A stretch of DNA of 64,000 nucleotides from Chlorobium sp. (GTDB taxonomy: Bacteria > Bacteroidota > Chlorobiia > Chlorobiales > Chlorobiaceae): contig JANQHB010000039.1 in the NCBI GenBank assembly GCA_028277225.1, positions 10,647-74,646 of the forward strand. The letters run 5' to 3'. The notes below the pieces were generated by a model. The model ran no database searches. It was given only the letters and a program-made list of their open reading frames with translations, and had not been told where the DNA came from. How positions within the stretch are numbered: the first letter of the stretch is position 1; every line of letters starts with the position of its first letter. The position numbers and the translations under genes are program-made. Shown here piece by piece: positions 8,767 to 18,194 of the stretch.

Positions 8767-11556
8767 ATGGCAAGATTTCTCAAGTTTTTTGCCGTTTTTC
8801 TGGTCCTGCTTTTTGCCGCGGTGTCGGTGACATTGCAGGGCCTGAAGCCTCGTTTGAGCGAGGTGATCAGGGATCTTATCAACGACTCTGTTGAAGCAAA
8901 GGTTGATTACGGCAGTGTTGATATATCGTTGTTGCGGTCGTTTCCTTCAGTACGTGTTGCGTTCAGGGATCTTTCCGTAACGGAAAAAGGGGGGACTGAC
9001 CATGATACCCTTGCGACGGTGGATCGTTTTGCAGTAGCATTCAATGTGCTGTCGATATTGAGCGGTGAGATGAAGGTCAGTTCTGTCGACATAGACAGAC
9101 CGTACATAACCCTGCTGAAAGATGCGGACGGAAAAGGGAACTGGAACATCTTTCCGGCATCTCCGGAGACGAGGGCAAAAAAGGATAGTGCATCCTACGC
9201 TCTCGACCTTCGCGACCTGCGCGTTCGGAACGGATATATTTCATTTGCCGACAGTACAAATGGAAGCAGCATTATTCTCAAAGGATTGCAGCACCGTCTT
9301 CAGGGCAGGTTGAGCGGACGAGCCTCTTCTGTCGTTACGGAAAACACGATCGACAGTATTTCTGTCACCATGGGAGGCATTTCGTGGCTTCAGAAGGTCG
9401 GGGCAACGTTCGAGGCCGAGATCGATGCGGATTTTGAAAATCGCAAATTCATCCTGAAGGAAAATCGTCTCGGACTCAACGACCTGGATATGGTATTCAA
9501 CGGTGCTGTTTCCCTGCTCGACGATGCGGTGAACACCGATATCGATTTCAATGCCGAAAAAGCTGCATTGAAGGAAGTTCTTTCCCTGCTTCCGGCATTT
9601 TACCGGCATGACTACGCAGCTCTGGACGCCAGCGGCAAGGTCAAACTCAAGGGTCACATCAAGGGCTTGTACCGCAAGGAACAGCTTCCAGCTTTCAGGC
9701 TCGGGATTGAGGTGAGTGAGGGTGGTTTCGGTTATAAGGGGGTTCCTGTCAGAGCTGAAAACGTCGTCTTCAACGCCTCGGTAACCAATCCCGGAGGATC
9801 AGCCGATCAAACGATGATTACCGTGCCGCGCCTCGAACTTGCCATTGACGGCAAACCGTTTCTCATGAGTTTTTCTCTGCATACTCCTGTTTCCGATCCA
9901 TATATCGATGCGGCGGCTGAAGGGACGCTGGATCTTGGAGATCTGCAGAAAATCTATCACACCGGTGATCTCAGGCTTTCGGGAGAGCTGGTTTCAAACC
10001 TCGCTGTTAAGGGTAGCTTCTCTGCATTCACAGATGGCCGGTCCTCGAGGAAGGGAACGGAAGCCTATGGTTATCTTCTTGCAAAAAATATCATTGTATC
10101 ATCTGATCGGTTCACCCCGGATATCAATGTAGTATCGGCTCAGATGAATTTTTCACCGGGGTATGCCGATATCGTTGATTGTCGTATCAAGGCAGGCAAA
10201 AGCGATTTTTCAGTACAAGGAAAGCTTGAAAACTATATCCCCTTTCTTTTGCAGAAAGAAGAGCTTAAGGGAAGGGCCGAGGTTCGATCGGCATATGTTC
10301 AGCTCGACGAGTTTCGGAACATGGAGGAGGAAAAAGCACCGCTTCTCCTTCCTGAGGCTGTTTCCATCAGGATCGATGGGAAATTTGACCGCGTAGCAAT
10401 GGGGGAAGCGAAGTTTGCCAATGCAAGGGGGAGACTTGTTCTCGAGGACGAAACGTTGACGTTCGACAACATCAATGCGGAAGCACTGGGCGGCAACGTG
10501 ACTGTTAACGGTTATTACACTACGAAAGGTGGAATAACGGATACGGATTTCAGCATAACGGCGGCAGATATGAACGTCACGCAATCCTGGCAGTCATTGG
10601 AAATTCTCAAAAAGGTCGCTCCCGTCGCTGAATATGCAAAAGGTGATGTGTCAGCCGATCTTTCACTGCATTCAAGGCTCGATGAGAAACTGCAGCCGGT
10701 TCCGGAGACTATTTCCGGAAAAGGAAGGGTCGAGACCGGAGGATTGCTGGTTGAAGGATTTCCACCTGTACGAAAACTCGCGGCCGTTCTTGATGTCGAT
10801 GCTCTCGATACACTCAGGATTCCCGAAGCTGTCCTGGATTTTGCCATAGAGGATGGTCAGGTCACGACCAGTCCGTTCTCCCTCGAGATTAACGATATAA
10901 CGATTAAAGCTTCCGGGGTAACCGGATTTGACAAGAGCCTCGACTGGAAGATAGGTCTCGTTGTACCGAAAAAGTATTTCGGTACAAAAGGAATAAAAAC
11001 CCTTACCGGTCTGCTTTCAAAACTACCGTTAAAGAGTATCGGTGTAACGCTGCCCGACACGGTTCTTGTCGATGCAGCGATGACCGGTTCGATTGACAAC
11101 CCGAAGATCGGTCTGGACATGGCAAGAACAGCGAAAAGAATAACTTCAGGAATAACCGACAGTCTTGAAGAGACCCTTACCGATAAACTGAAGGGCAGTC
11201 TTTTTCCGAAAACAGGTAAAGACAGCGCCGGTGTTGACAGCGCCGGAGTGAAGGGCGTGTTGCAGAAAACGGCCGAATCGCTCCTGTTTCCGGACAGGAA
11301 ATCGAATAAGGATACTTCGGAAACGTCTGTGAAGGAGAAACCGAAAAAAAAGGTGACAATACCGTCGTTGATAGAAAAAATTCTTGATTCTCCCGAAGAG
11401 TCTGAACAGGAAGTTTCGAAAGAAACTGACGGTACTCTTTCGGAAAAGAACGCCGAAGACAGCCTGCAGGCAGAAGTGCCGGCCGACTCTGCTGCTGCGG
11501 GAGGTGCCGGAGACAGTGCCAAAGCACAAAAAAGCCTGCTGGACTTTTTCCGATAA
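8767..11556 (+). CDS. AsmA family outer-membrane biogenesis protein
   Basis: A 929-residue protein anchored in the inner membrane by one N-terminal helix (FFAVFLVLLFAAVSVTL), with a very long periplasmic part. Repeated beta-strand blocks such as IDRPYITLLKDADGKGNWN are the AsmA signature. The C-terminus is rich in Lys, Glu and Ser and probably unstructured. The AsmA/TamB group is linked to phospholipid transport and outer-membrane homeostasis. The ATG at 8767 is chosen because it places the membrane helix at the N-terminus; the frame to 8701 adds 22 residues without character. The frame is convincing on length and on lack of competition. Confidence 0.88.
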   Translation: MARFLKFFAVFLVLLFAAVSVTLQGLKPRLSEVIRDLINDSVEAKVDYGSVDISLLRSFPSVRVAFRDLSVTEKGGTDHDTLATVDRFAVAFNVLSILSGEMKVSSVDIDRPYITLLKDADGKGNWNIFPASPETRAKKDSASYALDLRDLRVRNGYISFADSTNGSSIILKGLQHRLQGRLSGRASSVVTENTIDSISVTMGGISWLQKVGATFEAEIDADFENRKFILKENRLGLNDLDMVFNGAVSLLDDAVNTDIDFNAEKAALKEVLSLLPAFYRHDYAALDASGKVKLKGHIKGLYRKEQLPAFRLGIEVSEGGFGYKGVPVRAENVVFNASVTNPGGSADQTMITVPRLELAIDGKPFLMSFSLHTPVSDPYIDAAAEGTLDLGDLQKIYHTGDLRLSGELVSNLAVKGSFSAFTDGRSSRKGTEAYGYLLAKNIIVSSDRFTPDINVVSAQMNFSPGYADIVDCRIKAGKSDFSVQGKLENYIPFLLQKEELKGRAEVRSAYVQLDEFRNMEEEKAPLLLPEAVSIRIDGKFDRVAMGEAKFANARGRLVLEDETLTFDNINAEALGGNVTVNGYYTTKGGITDTDFSITAADMNVTQSWQSLEILKKVAPVAEYAKGDVSADLSLHSRLDEKLQPVPETISGKGRVETGGLLVEGFPPVRKLAAVLDVDALDTLRIPEAVLDFAIEDGQVTTSPFSLEINDITIKASGVTGFDKSLDWKIGLVVPKKYFGTKGIKTLTGLLSKLPLKSIGVTLPDTVLVDAAMTGSIDNPKIGLDMARTAKRITSGITDSLEETLTDKLKGSLFPKTGKDSAGVDSAGVKGVLQKTAESLLFPDRKSNKDTSETSVKEKPKKKVTIPSLIEKILDSPEESEQEVSKETDGTLSEKNAEDSLQAEVPADSAAAGGAGDSAKAQKSLLDFFR

Positions 11557-11887
11557 ACGTTTGTTTCGATCTATCGCACCGGGGCTTTTTGTCGGCTCAT
11601 GACCGGATATTGCAACACATGTCCGGTCATGGATGTGAATATTTGCAGGATAGTAACAAGAATCAGGAGGTCCCGGTCCGCACTATTGCCTACATTCTTC
11701 CTGGAACTGAACCGGTATAATCGAGGGCAGGCAGATTATGCAGTGGCTGTATTCTGATTGTTGCCGGATTGAAAAAGTTTAGGTATATCGCTAATTCAGC
11801 ATAATACTGAGGCAGTCAAGGACGAGGTTAGGCTCAATGTCAGGGTTTCTCTTTTTCTTTACCTGCAATGAGGGTTGATGTCAATAA
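11557..11887. other. intergenic region with one hairpin
   Basis: A 331-bp gap. The only clear structure is the inverted repeat at 11598-11631. No gene, promoter motif or repeat copy is recognised in the rest. Confidence 0.6.
11598..11631. terminator. inverted repeat, possible terminator of the AsmA gene
   Basis: The arms CATGACCGGA and TCCGGTCATG match perfectly over 10 bp with a 14-base loop. There is no T-run after it, so a factor-independent terminator is only one reading. Confidence 0.4.
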
Positions 11888-12982
11888 ATGCCCGGTCGTG
11901 ATATGAAGCTTTTGAACAACCACGACAAGCATCCGCATCTCGAGCGTTTGCTGCAACTGTCGAAACCTGTCGATATCGGTGATTCCTCGAGAATCCTGAT
12001 TTTGAGCGATCTGCATATGGGCAACGGAGGCCGGCGTGATGAGTTTCGCCATAATGCCCCTCTTGTCGAATCGGTGATGAAGCGCTTCTATCTTCCCAAT
12101 CGATACAGTCTTATTCTCAACGGGGATATCGAGGAACTCTTCAAGTTTCCCCTTTCCAGTATCGTTACCAGGTGGAGACATATTTATGACCTGTTCATGC
12201 AGTTCGACGAGAACGGTTTTTTTTACAGAACATTCGGCAACCATGACGCATCCCTGCTTGACGAAAAGGATTACCTGCTTGAGCCCTACCTTCTGGAGTC
12301 GTTGAAACTGAAATACCACCAGGATGATATGCTTGTGTTTCATGGCCATCAGGCCTCGGTGTTTCTTTGGGAGACATATCCGTTTGTCAGTCGTTCGGTC
12401 GTCTGGTTTTTACGCTATATAGCCAAACCGTTTGGGATCCGGAATTTTTCCATTGCCTATAACAGCCGCCGCCGTTTTGCCATCGAGCGGTCGATCTATG
12501 AGTTTTCGAACAAGGCAAAAATTGTCTCGGTAATCGGCCATACCCATCGGCCTCTCTTTGAATCGCTATCCAAGGTAGATTATCTGAACTACAGGATAGA
12601 AGAGCTCTGCCGAGCCTACACCGGAGCGGAAGAGAAGGAAAGAGGTGTGATACAGGGCAAGATTGTCGCTCTCAAGGAGGAACTCGATGATTGTTATAAC
12701 CAGGGGAAAAAGATCGGATTGCGAAGCGGCGTCTACAACAACCTCACTATTCCAAGTGTCTTCAATTCCGGCTGTGCAATTGGAAAGCGGGGAATAACGG
12801 CCCTGGAGATCGATCATGAAAAAATCCGGCTCGTCTACTGGTATAACGGCAAGCAGAGCAGAAAATATCTCAGTGATCGCGACAGCCGTCCTGTAAGGCT
12901 GGATGGAACAGGTTATTACAGAATTGTCCTGAACGAAGAACGTCTTGATTACGTTTTTTCACGCCTCCATCTTCTGGTTTGA
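11888..12982 (+). CDS. calcineurin-like metallophosphoesterase
   Basis: A 364-residue cytoplasmic enzyme of the binuclear-metal phosphoesterase fold. All five metal and catalytic motifs are present in order: SDLHMG (Asp41, His43), NGDIEE (Asp80), GNHD (118-120), FHGHQ (about 151-155) and GHTH (217-220). The C-terminal part carries an extra stretch (RAYTGAEEKERGVIQGK) not needed for catalysis. Its spacing of motifs fits the UDP-diacylglucosamine hydrolase-like and related branches, but the substrate cannot be told. An alternative start at 11903 would drop five residues. It stands alone, with no close partner on the same strand. Confidence 0.88.
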   Translation: MPGRDMKLLNNHDKHPHLERLLQLSKPVDIGDSSRILILSDLHMGNGGRRDEFRHNAPLVESVMKRFYLPNRYSLILNGDIEELFKFPLSSIVTRWRHIYDLFMQFDENGFFYRTFGNHDASLLDEKDYLLEPYLLESLKLKYHQDDMLVFHGHQASVFLWETYPFVSRSVVWFLRYIAKPFGIRNFSIAYNSRRRFAIERSIYEFSNKAKIVSVIGHTHRPLFESLSKVDYLNYRIEELCRAYTGAEEKERGVIQGKIVALKEELDDCYNQGKKIGLRSGVYNNLTIPSVFNSGCAIGKRGITALEIDHEKIRLVYWYNGKQSRKYLSDRDSRPVRLDGTGYYRIVLNEERLDYVFSRLHLLV

Positions 12983-13147
12983 GATTGGTGCCGGATATCA
13001 TTCTTTCTTCATGCCCCTGGTGATATTTTAGGGCGTTTCGATGTTACAACGGTTACCATGACCCTCAGGATGGTCCGGTCATAATTCCTGTCATCCGAAA
13101 GCAACGGAGTATCCTGTCTTTCGATCACATACAGAAGACATCATTTT

Positions 13148-14071
13148 ATGTGGCGTTATTGCACAGTTCCTGTGTTCACATTCCTTTTTTGTGTTTTTAT
13201 GCCGGTTTGGGCTGCGGCTGAACAATCGATGCTCTCCCGCTACGACCTGGCAAAACCGGATGCGGTTTTGAAGCTTCCGGCCGAGCTGAAAGAGATCTCG
13301 GGAATTACCGTCAATGAGGATGGCGGTCTTTTCGGGCACGATGATGAAAAAGGGACTATCTACCAGCTCGACCCTGAACATGGCGGCATTATCAAGCGTT
13401 TTTTTCTTTTAGAGAAACGATGGTTCGGCGACGATCCGATCATTGGAGATTTTGAGGATATTGCCGCAGCAGGGTCGCGATTCTATCTTGTCACCAGTGG
13501 CGGCGTTCTTTACAGTTTTTACGAAGGAAAAGACGGTGAAAAAGTAATTGCGGCAAGGCAGGAAACATTTCTCAACGATCTGTTCGATGTGGAGGGTCTT
13601 TGTTATGATCCCGATTCCAATACCCTGTTGCTTGCCTGCAAGGAGTACCCTGTTTCACTATCCTTCAAAGAGCTATTCTCCGGCAGGAAAAAATCCAGAA
13701 TGAAAGAAAAACCGGTCTACTCGTTTCTTCTGGAACAGAAAGTTCTTCTGAAAGAACCGAGATTTCTGCTTTCATCAAAGAAGCTGAAAAAAAGCAGTCG
13801 GCAGAATAAGTTCAAACCTTCAGCAATCGCCCGCCATCCACAGTCGGGCACATTTTTCATCCTGGCATCCAGGGGGCGGCTTCTTGTCGAATTGAGTCCC
13901 GAAGGAGAGATTCTGGGAACCGCTCGACTGCCTGCAGGATATCATCCGCAACCCGAAGGGATAGCTTTTATGAGGGATAATGCAGCCATGCTGATCAGTA
14001 ATGAAGGAGTTGGAACAAGAGCGACACTGCTTCGTTACAGCCCTGATGATCATTCTGCAGCAGTGCCCTGA
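13148..14071 (+). CDS. secreted SdiA-regulated domain protein
   Basis: A 307-residue exported protein. A cleavable signal peptide is visible (FTFLFCVFMPVWAAA). The body has SdiA-regulated/YjiK-like features: LPAELKEISGITVNEDGGL, then DVEGLCYDPDSNTLLLACKE, then HPQPEGIAFM near the end. Families with this fold are extracytoplasmic beta-propellers with no settled function. It lies 75 bp before the large outer-membrane barrel gene on the same strand, so the two may be co-expressed. It resembles, at the level of fold, the lipoprotein at 6303. Function is not known. Confidence 0.8.
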   Translation: MWRYCTVPVFTFLFCVFMPVWAAAEQSMLSRYDLAKPDAVLKLPAELKEISGITVNEDGGLFGHDDEKGTIYQLDPEHGGIIKRFFLLEKRWFGDDPIIGDFEDIAAAGSRFYLVTSGGVLYSFYEGKDGEKVIAARQETFLNDLFDVEGLCYDPDSNTLLLACKEYPVSLSFKELFSGRKKSRMKEKPVYSFLLEQKVLLKEPRFLLSSKKLKKSSRQNKFKPSAIARHPQSGTFFILASRGRLLVELSPEGEILGTARLPAGYHPQPEGIAFMRDNAAMLISNEGVGTRATLLRYSPDDHSAAVP

Positions 14072-14146
14072 GAGGCTGGAAGTCAATTAATTTCGAAATT
14101 ACTCGTATATTATAAAACCACGTGAATTCGTATCAATGATCTCAAT

Positions 14147-16912
14147 ATGTTATCAATCAACGTCATGAATACTTCCCTGAAGCCCCTTTTCAGAACGATT
14201 CTCCTCGTTGTTTTTTTGATCTGCAATACAGCAGTTGCTGTAGTCAGCGCGCAGCCGAAAAAGATTTCCGAGTCACGTATAGGTGACAGGAGCAGTGTCG
14301 AGGTTATTCCAGGCGAGCATTACAAGGCCGGTGCTTTGCACCGCATGATATTCGGTACTCACTGGCGTTCGCTCTGGACGTCCCCGATGGATGTCGAGGT
14401 TCTGGATCTCAAGTTGTTCGCGGGGGGTTTGAAACCGTATAAAAAGGGCGGCGGATTTCAGACGATAAGTCTGCGCTTCAGAGGAAGTGACGGAAAACAG
14501 TACCGTTTCAGGACGGTAGACAAGGACCCTGCCCGCGGGATGCCGAAAAAGTTGAGAAATACGGTTGTTTCCGATGTTGTACAGGACCAGGTCAGTACGG
14601 CAAATCCTGCCGGAGTTGCCGTGATCGAGCCGTTGCTCGAGGCGGCTGGTGTGCTTCATGTAAAAGCTCCTTTTTTCATCATGCCCTATGACCGGGAAGG
14701 ATTGGGGGAATACTATGACGAATTTGCCGGCCTGCTCGGCACTCTGGAAGAGCATCCCGATGAGAATGACGGTCCTGAAAATGCGTTTGCGGGTGCCGGC
14801 AAGGTGACAAAATTCGAAGCGCTGGTCAAGGTGCTCAGGAAAGACAACCTGAACAGGGTTGATGCAAGAGCCTGGCTGACTGCCCGTCTTGTCGATGTGT
14901 TTATAGGTGACTGGGATCGTCATTACGGCCAGTGGCGATGGGCTGCGTTTCAGGAAGAGGGCGAAACGATATGGAGACCGGTACCGAAAGATCGCGATAA
15001 CGCGTTTTCACGCCAGGACGGTTTTTTTTCATGGGTGATAACCCAGATAATTCCCCAGATCGAAGGCTTTGATGACAAACTCGATAATGTCTATTTCCTT
15101 ACCTGGTCAGGTCGTCCTCTGGACAGGCGTATTTTTCCGGCTCTTTCAAAGGCCGAATGGGAGGAGGAAACACAGCGGCTGGTTCTTTTGCTGACTGACG
15201 ATCTTCTGGAAGATGCGGTTAAAAGGATGCCGCCTGCGATGTTCGAAAGGGAAGGCGCCCGTCTGCTTCAGGAGCTGAAAAGACGGCGTGATCTGCTTGT
15301 TGCGGCATCAGAGGAACTCTATGCTGTTTACGCGGAGGATGTCGATATTTTTACAAGCGACAAGCCGGAGTATGCCAGCATTGAGCGAAACGCCGACGGT
15401 ACCGTTTCCATCGATATTTACCGAATGACCGAAGGATCGTCGACACGTGAAGCGGAGCCTTTTTATTCAAGGATGTTCAATCCGGAATACACCTCTGAAA
15501 TTCGTTTGTATCTCCGGGGAGGTGACGACTCTGTCAGTGTCAGGGGTACGGTAGCCGACGATATCGTTCTTCGTGTCATTACAGGGGACGGAAATGATAC
15601 GGTCACGGACCAGGTCAATGATCCAAAAGGCCTGCTGAACAGAAAGACAGCGAACTATTTCTATGACCCGGATCAGGACAGCGTTGTTGAGGGAGGACGG
15701 TTTACGGTTCTGGAACATGGTGATTCAGGCAAAACCCAGGAGGATGAGAGTGATTACGGTCTCAAGTCAAGGGATTATGGAAGTGAGTTCGACGATTCCA
15801 TTGCCAACCTGAAGCTGGACTATGCGCCTGAGTATGGTGCGTTTCTCGGTTGGGGTGTGATATTCGAGGATTATGCGTTTGGAAGGAGACCTTACAATTA
15901 CAATATGAAATTCGGAGGAGGAGCGGCAATCGGGTCCGGGGGCCTTCGCTACAAGCTGGATTTCAAAAGTGATTTCCGATCGGTAATAGACGGGGCGGCA
16001 TTGATGATCGATGCCGGTACGACCGGGCTTGACATTATCAATTTTTATGGCCTGGGCAATGAATCGACATTCGATGATACCCTCTACAGTGAAGATGATT
16101 TTGAGATCAAACAGCAGCTGACATGGATTCGTCCGACTCTGGTTTTTCCGGCACGCAGCGATTATCGTTTCCGGCTGGGATTTGAGGCCAAGTTTCCTGA
16201 TTTCGAAATCGAACCGGGCTCCTGGCTGGATGACAACCCTCTGCCATATGGGATCAACGAGGACTTTACAGGAGGATTCATTGCAGGGTTTCGTTATGAA
16301 AATCTCGATTGCGGCAAAAAGGTACTGCTTTCACCACGAAAGCATCTTGGCCGCCTTGCGTCCGACAGGACCGCATGCGGTACACCTGCCATAAGCGGTC
16401 TTGTCGTCGATCTTGAGGGCGGCTATTATCCTGAATTTTTCGGTAATACCAAAGCTTTCGGGAAATTGAAGGCTGAAGGAACTGCCTACCTGAAGCTGCC
16501 CTCGCTTCCGTATTCAAGGCTTGCGATGAGGGTCGGAGGGCAGAAAAACTGGGGGGATTATCCTTTTTACGAAGCGGCATATCTTGGCGGTTCCACTTCT
16601 CTGAGAGGCTATGACAAACAGCGCTTTGCCGGCGACGCATCACTTTATGCAAATTCTGAACTCAGGTTGTATCTCGGGACCTTCAAGTTTCTCGTACCGG
16701 TTATGTTCGGACCGCTTGCCTTTATCGATACGGGCCGGGTCTACTTCGGGGGCGAGGATTCAGATAAATGGCACACAGGTTACGGCGGCGGACTCTGGTT
16801 CGGTTTCATCGAGTCCCGATATGCCCTCAGTATCGCAGCCGGTCGTGGTGTCGGCAGCGCAAGGCTGAGCGATGATATCGGAATTTACGTGAGGAGCGGT
16901 TTCAGTTTCTGA
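14147..16912 (+). CDS. outer-membrane BamA/TamA-like barrel protein with large N-terminal domain
   Basis: A 921-residue exported protein. The N-terminal hydrophobic stretch (TILLVVFLICNTAVAVVSA) is a signal peptide; the ATG at 14165 would also keep it. Residues ~60-400 contain a soluble domain with VDVFIGDWDRHYGQWRWA, a Asp-x-x-x-x-His pattern reminiscent of kinase-fold proteins, but no activity can be assigned. The C-terminal ~350 residues are a beta-barrel of the surface-antigen (D15) type with GGSTSLRGYDKQRFAG, the conserved RGY-like turn, and a final aromatic residue (SGFSF) as outer-membrane barrels need. No POTRA repeats are obvious. Role is unknown, possibly surface export or lipid handling. 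Confidence 0.75.
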   Translation: MLSINVMNTSLKPLFRTILLVVFLICNTAVAVVSAQPKKISESRIGDRSSVEVIPGEHYKAGALHRMIFGTHWRSLWTSPMDVEVLDLKLFAGGLKPYKKGGGFQTISLRFRGSDGKQYRFRTVDKDPARGMPKKLRNTVVSDVVQDQVSTANPAGVAVIEPLLEAAGVLHVKAPFFIMPYDREGLGEYYDEFAGLLGTLEEHPDENDGPENAFAGAGKVTKFEALVKVLRKDNLNRVDARAWLTARLVDVFIGDWDRHYGQWRWAAFQEEGETIWRPVPKDRDNAFSRQDGFFSWVITQIIPQIEGFDDKLDNVYFLTWSGRPLDRRIFPALSKAEWEEETQRLVLLLTDDLLEDAVKRMPPAMFEREGARLLQELKRRRDLLVAASEELYAVYAEDVDIFTSDKPEYASIERNADGTVSIDIYRMTEGSSTREAEPFYSRMFNPEYTSEIRLYLRGGDDSVSVRGTVADDIVLRVITGDGNDTVTDQVNDPKGLLNRKTANYFYDPDQDSVVEGGRFTVLEHGDSGKTQEDESDYGLKSRDYGSEFDDSIANLKLDYAPEYGAFLGWGVIFEDYAFGRRPYNYNMKFGGGAAIGSGGLRYKLDFKSDFRSVIDGAALMIDAGTTGLDIINFYGLGNESTFDDTLYSEDDFEIKQQLTWIRPTLVFPARSDYRFRLGFEAKFPDFEIEPGSWLDDNPLPYGINEDFTGGFIAGFRYENLDCGKKVLLSPRKHLGRLASDRTACGTPAISGLVVDLEGGYYPEFFGNTKAFGKLKAEGTAYLKLPSLPYSRLAMRVGGQKNWGDYPFYEAAYLGGSTSLRGYDKQRFAGDASLYANSELRLYLGTFKFLVPVMFGPLAFIDTGRVYFGGEDSDKWHTGYGGGLWFGFIESRYALSIAAGRGVGSARLSDDIGIYVRSGFSF

Positions 16913-16938
16913 GCGCGGTTCTTTATCGAACATTTTTA

Positions 16939-16974
16939 ACTAAATTGAGCATTTATTGAAACGCTCAATTCAGG
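16939..16974. repeat. MITE-like element, copy F (ends only)
   Basis: A left end (CTAAATTGAGC) and a right end (CGCTCAATTCAGG) are separated by about a dozen bases. It is the most reduced copy of the family and forms a hairpin just after the barrel gene, where it could act in termination. Confidence 0.6.
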
Positions 16975-17006
16975 TTTTAGTACATAACAGTATCAGGCAG
17001 TATCTT

Positions 17007-17041
17007 CCCCCTGGCAAACCGTGTCAGGGGGTGTTTTTTTT
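17007..17041 (+). terminator. factor-independent terminator after the barrel gene
   Basis: The stem CCCCCTG (17007-17013) pairs with CAGGGGG (17025-17031) across an 11-base loop and is followed by a run of Ts. It argues against the GTG at 17021 as the start of the next gene. Confidence 0.75.
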
Positions 17042-17068
17042 GTTCAAACCGTGTGTCTATTCAATTCA

Positions 17069-18181
17069 ATGCTCATGAGGTCTTCCTCGAAGAACAGAAG
17101 AAAGCTGAAAAGCATCATCAGGATCGTGACCGCCTTTGTGGTCTGGTTTTATGTCTACCTTGCTTTTTTTACCGCATTCGGCATGGCATTCAACGAGTTT
17201 TCCTGTTTGAGTGATCGCTATCTTCTGTTCCGTCTCGGAGCCATGGGTTTTGTCGTGGGTGTGACTGTAGCGTTAGCGGATGTCTTTTTTCTGGCGCGTC
17301 TGACCAGGGCTCTGAACTTCATCTTGACACTTGTCGTCGGAACACTTTTCTACGTTACGCTTTCCATGGGCGTCCTGCTTGTTTATGTGCTTGTCGAGGA
17401 TTACTTCCTGTACGGTCATCAAGGTGTTTTTTCGGTGGAAGCCCGCCTGCAGACATTTTTTACCGGAGAGTTTTCCATACTGACATTTTTTCTTGTTGTC
17501 GTCGGCTTTTTCATCAACTCATTCAGACTCGTGATTCAGCGGGTGGGAGAAAAAAATTTCTGGAATGCCGTTACGGGCCGTTATCATATTCCCCATCATC
17601 AGGAGCGCGTGTTCATGTTTCTCGATCTTAAAAGTTCGACCACGATGGCTGAAAAACTCGGCTGTGAGCGCTACCATAATCTTCTGCATGATGTCTTCAG
17701 CGACATCGAAGAGCCGATCGACCGCTATAAAGGCGAAGTCTATCAGTATGTGGGAGACGGTGTCGTTCTGACATGGACAACCGAAAAGGGTGTGGAGAAC
17801 CTGAACTGTCTTCGCTGTTTCTTTTCGATCATCAACCGCATCGAGTCTTTTTCCAGACGGTACGAGGATCGTTACAGCCTTGTGCCGCAATTGAAAGCCG
17901 GTCTGCACTCGGGCAGGGTGATTGCCGGAGAGGTTGGAGAGGAGAAGAGGGAAATTGTTTTCCATGGCGACACGGTCAACACCGCATCAAGGATACAGGG
18001 GGAGTGTAACAGGTTCAGAGAGCAGATTCTTTTTTCAAAAAAACTGCTCAGGCTTTTCGATAAAGAGCAGATCAAAGCGTATTCCCCGCGGCAGATAGGA
18101 ACCATACTGCTCGATGGCAGAACGGCAAGCATATCTCTTTATACGATCAGTGATCCGACAGACGGTTTTCCGGATTCATAG
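17069..18181 (+). CDS. membrane-bound class III nucleotidyl cyclase
   Basis: A 370-residue inner-membrane protein. Four to five hydrophobic helices fill residues ~15-160 and a class III adenylyl/guanylyl cyclase domain occupies ~180-360. Metal-binding aspartates are in FMFLDLKSST and YVGDGV, and the transition-state Asn and Arg in NTASRIQ. The position that holds Lys in typical adenylyl cyclases (Lys-x-x-Gly-Asp) is Gln here (QYVGD), so nucleotide choice is uncertain. Start at ATG 17069 (or 17075) is preferred over GTG 17021, which lies inside the terminator hairpin. It converges, with only 13 bp between, on the HD-DUF5706 gene. Confidence 0.88.
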   Translation: MLMRSSSKNRRKLKSIIRIVTAFVVWFYVYLAFFTAFGMAFNEFSCLSDRYLLFRLGAMGFVVGVTVALADVFFLARLTRALNFILTLVVGTLFYVTLSMGVLLVYVLVEDYFLYGHQGVFSVEARLQTFFTGEFSILTFFLVVVGFFINSFRLVIQRVGEKNFWNAVTGRYHIPHHQERVFMFLDLKSSTTMAEKLGCERYHNLLHDVFSDIEEPIDRYKGEVYQYVGDGVVLTWTTEKGVENLNCLRCFFSIINRIESFSRRYEDRYSLVPQLKAGLHSGRVIAGEVGEEKREIVFHGDTVNTASRIQGECNRFREQILFSKKLLRLFDKEQIKAYSPRQIGTILLDGRTASISLYTISDPTDGFPDS

Positions 18182-18194
18182 GTCACCGCGGGGC

